64,000 nt of DNA from Iris pallida (taxonomy: Eukaryota; Streptophyta; Magnoliopsida; Asparagales; Iridaceae), in NCBI GenBank assembly GCA_029216955.1, contig JANAVB010002199.1, forward strand, positions 17,908,053 through 17,972,052. Direction: 5' to 3'. Positions 44,096 to 54,079 of the stretch are shown piece after piece; the first letter of the stretch is position 1, and the number at the start of each line of letters is the position of its first letter. The notes beneath the pieces were generated by a model that saw only the letters and a program-made list of their open reading frames with translations, did no database searches and was not told the DNA's origin. The position numbers and the translations under genes are program-made.

Positions 44096-45996
44096 CAAGC
44101 AACCCTAAGCATCTTGAATCCAGCTTCTCTAGCCAAGAACTCAAACTCCTTCAATGTCCTCTCTTTTCCGCCGTCCAAGTAAGCCATCATGCAAAGATCA
44201 CCATATAACGTAACCTTCGTTTCTGTGCTGGCCTCGGGGACTTCCGGGACAATGCAGTCCATCACGATCACTTTTCCCGACTCCGGCAGAGCTTCGAAGC
44301 AGTTCTTCAATAGTTTCAAGCACGCTTCGTCGCGCCAGTTGTGAAGTATGAACTGCAAGTGAAGAAGAAGAAGAAGATCAAGAAGAAGAAGAACACGAAG
44401 AGGGAGGGAAAAAATTTTGATACAATATAGAGGCTGCTATTTTGACTGCGGTTTTGGACCACGGTCCTGGTGACAAAATTTTGGGGTGTGGATTCTGAAG
44501 CTTGCAAGCGGTGACACGTCGGCACACACACAACCGCGGTCACCCAGGCATCAAAATATATTTTCTTAATAATATATATGATTCTGCTACGTTGTCCGTG
44601 GTTTGTAACCGCGGACGTGACCGATGGCCGACGTGGTAGCTGGCTATTGGCCCCCAGATCCGGATGGAGCCCGACGATAGCGGAGGGGCCAATGGTTGGT
44701 TGCCATATCGAACAGCGGTCACGTCCGAGATTACAAATCGCGGCCAAAATAACATTTCCTAATAATATATAAGTCATATATACCTTCAAAAAGATAGCAT
44801 CTCCTCTTGGAACACTAACGAACATGTCTCCTCCAACATGCTCCACTCCTGCACGAGTATGGACACAAAGCTCATATCAATAGTACTCTAAATTTGATTA
44901 GATTCACCAAACCGATGCATAAGTGAACATGGTACGAGAGTTTTCTCGTATGAAATTGTTTCATGCACGACAACGGCAAGCTTAAGTTTGTGTTCTTAAT
45001 TACTTTCTATATTTGAGTACTGCTAGGTTATCCCATCTACGGGCCAGTCCGTCCGTCACGTGTTGCCGTTTTATTGGCAAGTCATCGCCGTGAATACAGA
45101 AGAGACCAATGGGGTGCGACCACACGAGGATGGGTTAGTCTAACTGCGGACAAATTAGCTTTTCCGTGGGAAAATATTTCCCATGCACAGATGACAAAAG
45201 AAAAGGACCGGAAAGGAACCTGAAATAGGGGGCGCGTCCGAGATGACATGGGGGAGATCAAAGTTAGTCCCCTTGATGTGCGGGAACCTCGCCACGATGG
45301 TGCGTAGCGTCGTCCCGACGCCTCCGGCGACATCGACGAGCTCTTTAACGCCTTGGAAGCCTGTGTAGGTGTCCAGCATCTTCTTGAGAAGCACGCTAGA
45401 ACTGTAGGACATTCCCTGGTTGAACACCCTGCCGAAGCTAGGGTGAGCTCCTTGGTACTCGAAGAAGGACATTCCGTGTGCTTTTTCGAACGGAACCACC
45501 CCTTCGACCACTCCATATTTAAGTTCTTGCCTGCAGAAACACAGTTATTTTGCACGAATAATAACGTATAATAAGAATAATATCCAAATATAATTAAATA
45601 TTTCTTCTAATTTATGTGGTTAAGTTGTGAGATATATTTCTCTTGAAAAAAAAAATTTGTACCTCCAAAATTCTATCCTTCTATGTCCCTCCGTCACGTG
45701 GTCCTCTTCTATTGACTCGTCATCTCCCAACTCGTCCCCCTCCCTATTTGCTTGGGTCAATAAGACAGTACCATGTAGCGGAGGGACATGGAGGGATGAA
45801 ATTTTTGGAACTACATATAGCATCACTCTTTTTCTTGTCTGGTTGAGTTTGATTTTCCATGTTGAATATATAAAACAACTTTAAATTTTTTTTAACAATT
45901 ATTTACATAATTTAATTTTTTTAAATTAAATGGACCATGATATATATAGGTCTAGATGGCTCACTTTTAAAATGTTTTATAACCTGGTTACATCAT

Positions 45997-46069
<73 letters not shown>

Positions 46070-46202
46070 CCAGCGGGAGCTCTCCAAAAGCCCCCCTCTT
46101 ACTGCACCGTTGGATTGAGGGGATGCGCCCGCAGGACCCACGCAGTCCGTTTGATCCATCGGTGCACTAGGGAGGGGGACTTTTGGGGGCTCCCGCTGAT
46201 CC

Positions 46203-46272
<70 letters not shown>

Positions 46273-46968
46273 ACGCTACTTTTAGAATTTCTACACAACT
46301 TTTAGAATTTTTACAACATTTTCCATTCGGGACGCTATTTTTTGGCCCGCTGACTGTGGCTGTAGGCCACATATTACCGTGCCAATGGGCCAATGGCAGG
46401 AATTCGAATGGTGGATCCGAGCAAATAGAAAATGCCAATGGTATTGGACCACGTGTCCTGTGTTCACAATTTGAATTTCTACGTGCAACAAAATATTCAA
46501 TCGATAGTGAATCGATCAAGCTCACCAGCTATCCAGGAAGACCTTGTCTATGTTCATTTGGATCAGAGGAACGATCGAAGTTCCATCCTCGTTCTTCCTG
46601 TAGAACTTGCACAGGGGAGCGAGCCCGTACCGCTTGGCCACGCCGCCGCCGCCCCCGCACGCAGCGGCGGCCGAGCAGGTGAGCACGCCGTGGCTGGCCA
46701 GGAACCGCAGGATGCGGTCCAGCTCCACCGCGGCGCGCGCGGCGCTGCCGCCGTTCGGTGCTATCCTCGACGCGATCTCGGCCGGGGAGAGCTGGGCCCC
46801 GGGCCCGGCCTCGCCTATGATCTCGAACACGTCGAGCTCGATGGCCGCCTTGAGCGCCATGGGGACCGCGTAGGCGACCGACAGGTTCAGTGCCTGGGCG
46901 TAGGCGGCCGAGTCGTCGTCCTGCTGGCTCGGTGCGGCGTGCTTAGGCTGGTCTTGGACCGAGCCCAT
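44053..46968 (-). CDS. Caffeate-type O-methyltransferase (plant class II), four exons
   Basis: It transfers methyl from S-adenosylmethionine to a hydroxyl of a small phenolic in the cytosol; the substrate cannot be read from sequence. Exons are 46968-46526, 45530-45220, 44848-44784 and 44352-44053, all GT/AG with phases 2, 1 and 0 that join cleanly, giving about 372 residues, normal for the family. Exon 1 holds the dimerisation/winged-helix part (MGSVQDQPK, LNLSVAYAVPMALKAAIELD). Exon 2 has the SAM loop LVDVAGGVG (212-220). Exon 3 has GGDMFVSVPRGDAIFLK. Exon 4 has the catalytic base H277 in HNWRDE, D305 where most members have Glu, and GGKERT. Exon 1 is very GC-rich, as in many monocot genes. 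Ala216 in the glycine loop and Asp305 are unusual. Three decayed copies of its last exon lie downstream. Confidence 0.88.
44353..44783 (-). other. Intron 3 of the O-methyltransferase with inverted-repeat (MITE-like) insertions
   Basis: About 44578-44756 is bracketed by near-identical TAATAATATATA. It carries inverted arms GTTTGTAACCGCGGACGTGACCG and its imperfect reverse complement near 44715-44745, so it is a foldback element with a duplication of about nine or more bases. A second, weaker inverted pair (TATTTTGACTGCGG near 44438 and CCAGGCATCAAAATAT near 44545) suggests another related element beside it. Confidence 0.55.
45531..46525 (-). other. Intron 1 of the O-methyltransferase with microsatellites and a small foldback element
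   Basis: A 995-bp intron runs from GTGAGC at 46525 to TTTCTGCAG at 45531. It contains (AT)n and (GA)n at about 46001-46065 and (AT)n at 46208-46268. Between them, 46072-46199 has inverted arms AGCGGGAGCTCTCCAAAAG and CTTTTGGGGGCTCCCGCT, making a ~128-bp MITE-like unit. Confidence 0.75.
46072..46199. mobile_element. Short MITE-like foldback element in intron 1
   Basis: Arms of about 37 bases are imperfect inverted repeats (from AGCGGGAGC to GTGCACC on one side, the complement on the other) around a short centre. It sits between two AT microsatellites. I could not identify a clear target duplication because the flanks are simple repeats. Confidence 0.55.
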
Positions 46969-47054
46969 TGTGAAGATATTCGTGTGTTGTGCACTTCACT
47001 TGTTTGTACACGAATGCTTTGACTTCTTCTCTTCAGTCCGCCTGGGCTTATAAT

Positions 47055-47068
47055 AATGAATATATAGC
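47055..47068 (-). promoter_or_regulatory. TATA box of the O-methyltransferase
   Basis: Minus-strand GGCTATATATTC lies about 90 bases upstream of the ATG at 46968, a normal spacing for a plant promoter and short leader. Confidence 0.5.
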
Positions 47069-47880
47069 CCAAGCCCTGGCCTGGGGGGAGTGATCAAACC
47101 AAACCTAGCCGGGCTGTCCGCGAGTAGATATGCACGTGCCTCGTTTGCGCACCGAGGTAGGTTACCATCTAACCTGTGTCCGTATCCGTGTTGTGTATTC
47201 ATGCATGTATCGGTATCGACCTTATCGTACCTACTTTGCAACGTGTTCGTATCTGTGTCGTGTATACATGAGCAAATTAATATTCAGTGGGTTATGTTAA
47301 GTGGAATGAGAAGTTTGAATGGGAGTCTAAGGAGACGAAAGTTAAAAATATGGTGTGGACACGTGGGACTGTTGTAGTTGAAGGGAGCTTTCTAGGTGGG
47401 TAGGTGAGGGTCAGTCTGACTAATAATACAGATTCCCTGATGAAAGAAGCAGCCGGTAAATTCCAACCTAGATTTTTTTTCTATGCTCTCTCTCTCTCTC
47501 TCTCTCTCTCTGAGCTGCAGTAGCTGCACACAGACGTGCAGCAGCTTGTGCTGCAGGGATAACTGCAGGTTAATTTGGAGAATTTTGTTAGAAAAAATGC
47601 CAAGTCTACTATCAAATTCTTACAAACTCTCTCTCCTACCACATAGACATGGATTCCACTGGATTCCATCTTCTCTCTCACCTCCTGCTACATGGGCTCC
47701 ACTCGACCCCACAACTTTATTCTTTCCTCCAATCAAAGTCCGACACGTGACAGTTGTAAAGGGGTTACAAACATTTGGTTGTAGGCATAGCAAAACTCTT
47801 TTGCTAGTTGCTACAGCAGTGCAACAACTTGGTGCAGGTGCAGGAAAAACCTGCAGGTTGGAGTGAAGGTTGTGTGCCTA
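47069..47880. other. Intergenic with (CT)n microsatellite
   Basis: There is no gene. A TCTC run of about 28 bases lies at 47484-47511. Around it are CTGCAG/GCTGCAG-rich sequences (47512-47560 and 47810-47860) that are partly inverted repeats of each other. Confidence 0.5.
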
Positions 47881-47888
47881 TGTGAGTG

Positions 47889-48751
47889 TAGGGCTGTGCA
47901 CAATTAAGTCAAATCGACCAAATCGAACCAAATCAAACCGAACCGATCAGTTTTAAACCGAACCGATGAGTCGGTCGGATTAGTTCGGATGCAAATTGTT
48001 TAAAACCGACCGGTTCGATTCGGTGCACGGTTTGGTTATGCAAAAAAAACGTTTAAAGTCGAACCGAACCAAACCAAATCCTATGTGAGTGTTAAATATT
48101 TAGGGTTGGATTACTTGGATATTGGACCGGTTTGGTTCAACAGCACAGCAGACAACACACTTTGAAAGAGAACTGATGCTAATATGTTCAAAAGATGACA
48201 AGAACAAATTGGTTAACTGACTTTTTTTTCATAGGTTTTTATGCCAAACTATTGATTCTAGTTAGGTTTTTTTTTTCTTCCAGTTATCTATAAATTACAT
48301 AAACCTCAATTTCTCTTAATGACTGCTTAGCTTCAGTTGGTTCTCAACTTCTCATGGATTACTTAATGAGGTTTTTGCAAAAGCATTGTATTATACTTTG
48401 GAGTCCATCACTGTTGTGATGTCAGCTTACATTAGTCTGTCACGTAAATTGCTATCTAACGGTTTGGACTTGCTAGCACATAGCATGTTTACATCAATCT
48501 GATACTCTTAATTTTCTGCATTACAACAAAATAAGCAACATTATCCAAAAAATTAATCACAGTCCATTTTTTTTATATGATCAAAACCGACCAAGTCGAA
48601 CCGATCTAAACCGAACCAAGTCAGTCGGTTTTAAAACCGAACCGACCAGTTGGTTGGTTTAGTTCGGTTTTGATTATTTTCAAACCGATTAACTTCGGTT
48701 CGACTTCGGTTATGACAAAATAGGTCGATCACCGATCGACGCACACCCCTA
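47889..48751. mobile_element. Non-autonomous hAT element, copy 1
   Basis: The 863-bp element has termini TAGGGCTGTGC and GCACACCCCTA and perfect 8-bp duplications TGTGAGTG at 47881-47888 and 48752-48759. Both subterminal regions are packed with AACCGAACC/GGTTCGGTT words on either strand (47900-48080 and 48590-48730), as expected of transposase-binding subterminal repeats. No transposase coding is present. Confidence 0.9.
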
Positions 48752-48759
48752 TGTGAGTG

Positions 48760-49640
<881 letters not shown>

Positions 49641-49659
49641 CGTGCACATATGCTAGTTT

Positions 49660-49758
49660 TTTTTTTGAAATCTCACACACACATACAATTGGGGGACTCG
49701 AACCTTGCCGGTCCCTCCGGGTGTTCGCTCTAATACCACTAGGCTAGAGAGCTCGGAC
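49660..49758 (-). mobile_element. tRNA-derived SINE
   Basis: On the minus strand the element begins TCCGAGCTCTCTAGCC. It has an A box-like TAGCCTAGTGGTA, a B box GGTTCGAGTCC about 40 bases on, then a TGTGTGTGAGATTTC tail and a poly(A) run. It is bracketed by a 16-bp duplication GCACATATGCTAGTTT (49644-49659 and 49759-49774), the hallmark of LINE-driven insertion. Length is about 100 bases. Its body resembles a tRNA gene only in the promoter boxes. Confidence 0.85.
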
Positions 49759-49920
49759 GCACATATGCTAGTTTATTTAATTGTAAATCTTTACCTTCTA
49801 CTTTTCTATTTCTATATTATAATATTATATGGATGGTTCATGGTTGGTGAGGTGTGTACAATTGTGACCTGCATGTTTCACATGCAAATGTCCTCTCGCT
49901 AGTTAAAGAAAGGACCCATC

Positions 49921-50140
49921 ATCCATGGCCACGTCCATCCATTATCCATATGCATGCTACTTATATTTTCCAGACATATAATTAATACATATTAAAAGTA
50001 CGAAAGGGTTCTGTCAAAAAAAATGTAGATCTCTTCCATGGCCACGTCCATCCATTATCCATTTTCATGCTACTTATATTTTCCAGACATATATTTAATA
50101 CATATTAAAAGCATGAAAGGGTTCTGTCAAAAAAAAAAAA
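49921..50140. repeat. 113-bp tandem duplication
   Basis: CCATGGCCACGTCCATCC...CATATTAAAAG..GAAAGGGTTCTGTC occurs at 49923 and again at 50036 with few differences, each ending in an A run. The rest of 49775-50316 shows no gene. Confidence 0.85.
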
Positions 50141-50319
50141 AAATTATGAAAGGACCGACGAACTGCTAGGTGGGACCGTGGTAATATTATAGTAATCTTT
50201 ATTAGTCTCCAAATTCAAGTTCCAAATTCAAGTTCCATTCCAACTTCTCTCTTTTCCAAGTCCAAAATACAGCTGTGGAAGAGAAGATGAAAGGACTTGA
50301 AATGGTTCACAGGTGATTA

Positions 50320-50768
50320 GAGCATCTCCAATCCTATTGTGACTTTGAAAAAAAAGTTTATGCCAAGTAGGAATGACAAAATTTTATTTAAAAGTTCTTC
50401 TCCAATGCAATTGTCAAATCAATTGTAAAACTTATGTGACAAAAATTAAAGAAGACATTGTGAAGTTGATTGTCTAGTTCTAGACAATGCACTTGACAAT
50501 GTCTTCTCTTCCATGTCATCAATTATGAATAAAAAATATTAGAAAAAAGAAAGAAGATGAGTAGTTGTCTTAAAAGTTGCTTTGGAAGTTGGAAAAAATA
50601 CTTTTTATTGTCTCCTCAATACTTTTGCATTGGAGATAGTTTTTCTATCTCATTGTCTTTTGAGATATAATTTTGCCACATAAACAAGACATTGTCTTGT
50701 GGCTCATGCCACATAGGAGCCACCTAAGACTCATAACACTTAACAAGACAATAGGGTTGGAGATGCTC
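50320..50768. mobile_element. Tourist-like MITE, copy 2
   Basis: This 449-bp element has the same GAGCATCTCCAA termini as the copy at 37606 and TTA duplications at 50317-50319 and 50769-50771. Full-length similarity and a matching internal layout show both are members of one subfamily. Confidence 0.9.
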
Positions 50769-51009
50769 TTAGGGGCAGACCCGCTCGACGAAACTGGTTG
50801 TCTTTACCGGAGCTAATTTTGGTTGTCTTTTACTCATATAAAAGATATATATTTAATTTAAATTTGGGTTAGACCGGTCCTAAAAAAGTCAAATGGTCTA
50901 AAGAGTTGTCCAAGTCCGAAGTCTTGTCAGACTTACCCCATTGTCGACCCTGATTAGGGGTAGGTTACGAGTGCTACAGTTGTCCACCCTTCTTCTCATC
51001 TCCTCCTAC

Positions 51010-51558
51010 TAGGGGTGTAAACGGGTCGGACGGACACGGACAGTCCACTGTCTGTGTTCGGTCGAAAAATGAAAATGAGTTCGAACGGACGGACAGTCCA
51101 TTGTTCGAGTTCGAGCCGGACGGACACGGACAACCACTGCTCGTTAATTCAATCAGACAGTCCGCGGACAAATTAAATATATTTCCAAAAGTTGTTATTA
51201 TCAAGATACCTTGATAGTTGGTACAAAAAATCAAGTTGAAGAAAAATACAATTGAAAGTAATAGAATACAACAAACAATGGTAAAAGGTTAACAAAAATC
51301 GAGACCGGACAACCAAAACTTGATGCAAAACCAAAATAATATGACATAATTGATGCAAAATTAAAAGGAGTCTCCACTATCGGACGGTCCGCGGTCAAAT
51401 TCGGACCGAACATGGATCTGACCATGTCCGGGTCCAATTTTTAAACGGACCAAAAAAAATGTCCAAGTTCTGTTCATTAATCAATCGAACGGCCCACAGA
51501 ACCATTTAGCGAGCCGGACACGTACGAACAACGGATTACTGTCCATTTTACAGCCCTA
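51010..51558. mobile_element. Non-autonomous hAT element, copy 2 (different subfamily)
   Basis: Termini are TAGGGGTGTAAACGG and its imperfect complement ending ACAGCCCTA. The flanking 8-mers are CCTCCTAC and TCTCCTAC, seven of eight identical. Subterminal regions are rich in CGGACGGACA/GGACAGTCC words on both sides, while the 220-bp centre is AT-rich with no transposase. The word set differs from that of the element at 47889. Confidence 0.8.
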
Positions 51559-52227
51559 TCTCCTACTCTATTCCGGTTAGGAGTAAGCCTAAGGGCTCGT
51601 TTGGAAACTTTATGTCAATATCCTTTGACTTATACAAGTTTCTGTTGTTATTGGAATACAGTATTGCTGATTCATTGTCACACCATAATTTGAGTGGTCT
51701 TTCAACACCCTCTCATGTAGGCGCAGCCTTATGACAAGATTTTGCAACTATATTCCATGAATAGATGCCTCACAACATGCTATAAACCTTGCTGTCAGGG
51801 TGGAAAAAATTATGAGTGCATGTTTGATACTCATCCAAAATATATCTCCATTAGTCAGCATAACCTGATGTGGATCTCCTGCTGTGTTGGCATCCAACAA
51901 AATTGGAGTCGGAATACCTTATGATCTCCAGAATTATTCCATCTCCTACAAAGAGCATATAATTTCTTGTTCTCTATTAATTACTTAAGTAGTTTGGCTG
52001 CTACCCAACGATCAATCCATATTTGCTTAAATATCTGCCTAATATCCTAATATGTACGCAATATCCTGAAGCGTACATACTTGAGCATACATTAGACTCC
52101 CTACAACTGATCGTGAAGAAAAAAATCTATTGTATTTTCTTTATTTTAAAGCTAATCTTAGGATACTTGATTGAGACTGAATTTGTCTCCTATAACGATA
52201 TGTGTCACCTAGTTTTCATTGAAAACT

Positions 52228-52569
52228 TTAATCAATATACAAAACCAGAAAATTATTCATACTCCCACTGAACTTGTGATACACACAATCTTCAACAGTG
52301 TTTATCTCAAAACCAAACGAGATAATCACTTGGTAAAACTTAAAGTATCTTTGACGAAAAGCCTGCTTAAGTCCATAAATAGATTCTGTTAGTTTGCGAA
52401 CCATATTCTTTGGGTCTTCTGACACAAAATTTTCTGGTTGTACCATATAAATTATTTCGTCAATGTTACCATTGAGAAATACCGTTTTGACATCCATTTG
52501 ATGTAACTCAATATCAAAATGTACAACAAGTAATATGATTGGTTTAAAAGAGTCTTTCAAAGAAACCAA
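52228..52569 (-). pseudogene. copia reverse transcriptase fragment
   Basis: The frame includes the TAFLNG-type motif (here TVFLNGNIDEIIYMVQPE) and the YGLKQA motif of copia RT, ending NNFLVLYID just at the catalytic YVDD position. It is truncated there by a stop. It cannot be active. Confidence 0.75.
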
Positions 52570-53357
52570 AGAGAAAGTCTCTTTAAAAAAATAACTCCTT
52601 CATCTTCTCTTGAGGTTGTTGAGTTTGTTCCTCAGAAACAATTACCTTATCTTGAATGGGGGGTGCCTTTATGTTGTCTTGTTGAAGTAGTTCAACATCG
52701 ACTTATAGAGGTAATTCGACATTGTCTTATTGAGGCTCCGAATTCACTTCTTGATCAATGGCAGGTGTAGAATCTTGCATAACGTCAAAAGTGATAGTAG
52801 GAATCGTAATCGATTCCTCCTCAAAGACAATGTCATTGACTTTATTTCTCCCCCAAACTCAATATCCTCAAAAAATATTACACTTCTCGTCTAAAAAAAA
52901 ATTCTTTATTTTTGTATTTAGTACTACGTGGTTCCATATGCAAGGTTTCTTTATAGGACGCAATATTTTCAAGTGATAATAGCATGTCACGAACATTTAA
53001 AAAAAATAAAAAAATACCAACATTATTTTGAATTTAAAGATAGATCAAACTTTAATGTTCCCAAATGAACAATGATAAATAAGATTGTCAAACAAGAAAA
53101 CTGAAACTAAATTTTGTCTAAAAGACAGTACAATAAAAGCTTTAGATAAAATTGTCTATCAAATCCAATAATAACTAATATCCAAAATTTGTCCTATTGC
53201 TTCCACTTCTAGCGACTTGCCGTCTCCCACATAGATGTGTCTTTCACTATCAATTGGCTTTCGGTAGATCTAGCAACCCTGCATAGAAACACTGATGTGA
53301 GTAGTTGCACCAAAATCTAATCACCATGTGTTTCTTGATACTGAAGCTAAATTAACA

Positions 53358-53939
53358 TCATACCAAATTAAGAAATGTATCTTTCTTTACACGCCATACG
53401 TGGTACTTTGTACATTTCTTCTTTACGTGTCCCTGCTTGCCACAAAAGAAACAACCATTGGCCTCAGTTTGTTGTTTCTTTTGCACTGGACCCTTAGTAG
53501 CTTCTGTATTATTTCGCTTAGTGCCATTATACTTGTCTTTAGGGGTGGTAGCCAAATTAGCACTTTCAGTTTTATCTTGCTTCAATCTCTCTTCTTCTTG
53601 TACACAGTACGAAATGAGCTCATTTATAGTCCATTTTTCCTTTTGACAGTTGTAACTGACCTTGAACTGATTGTACTGTGTAGGAAGTGAGAGCAATACC
53701 AAATAAACGAGCAAGTCATCTGACAAGTCGAGCTTAAGTGCCTTAAGTTTTGAAGCAATATGAGACATCTCCATGATGTACTCCCTTATGTTATCTTTGC
53801 CTTTATACTTCATGGTAATCAAGCGCAATAAAAGTGTACTTGTTTTCGCCTTATCACTGTGTAGGAAGTGAGAGCAATACCAAATAAACGAGCAAGTCAT
53901 CTGATAAGTCGAGCTTAAGTGCCTTAAGTTTTGAAGCAA
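53358..53939 (-). pseudogene. copia gag fragment (UBN2 type with zinc knuckle)
   Basis: This is the longest open piece of the copia gag. It carries the DLLVYLVLLSLPTQYNQFK stretch, a KEKWTINELISYCVQEEERL stretch and the CCHC box, ending in VWRVKKDTF. Its N-terminal ~27 residues are out-of-frame duplication sequence, not gag. Confidence 0.7.
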
Positions 53940-54037
53940 TATGAGACATCTCCATGATGTACTCCCCTATGTTACCTTTGTCTTTATACTTCATGGTAAT
54001 CAAGCGCAACAAAAGTGTGTTTGTTTCCACCTTATCA
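53676..54037. repeat. 181-bp tandem duplication inside the copia gag
   Basis: CTGTGTAGGAAGTGAGAGC starts at 53676 and again at 53857, and the two units agree over nearly their full length. Since 181 is not a multiple of three it shifts the gag frame. Confidence 0.9.
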
Positions 54038-54079
54038 TTCTTTGCAAATCGTTTCTCGATTTTAGCAACAAATGCGTAA

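Larger units (their letters stand above)
51640..54079 (-). mobile_element. Decayed Ty1/copia element
   Basis: Minus-strand remnants in order are a gag with UBN2-type sequence (ITMKYKDKGNIGEYIMEMS, then ASKLKALKLDLSDDLLVYLV) and a CCHC knuckle CFFCGKQGHVKKKC near 53430. A protease remnant follows near 53310, then a hinge rich in Glu/Gln codons (52600-52850). A reverse transcriptase fragment (HQMDVKTVFLNGNIDEIIYM, then ESIYGLKQAFRQ) lies at 52228-52569, and RNase H-side remnants run to about 51640. Integrase is largely missing. Frames are broken by stops and by a 181-bp tandem duplication in gag. The 5' side is cut at 54079 by a chromovirus LTR. Confidence 0.8.

Noticed and set aside
49660..49758. 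A functional tRNA gene
   Set aside because: Only the A and B boxes are tRNA-like; the 3' part is TG-rich and poly(A) and the unit has a target duplication, so it is a SINE.
50974..51437. Minus-strand frames of 60-86 codons in the hAT at 51010
   Set aside because: No transposase motif; they translate subterminal repeats and the AT-rich centre.
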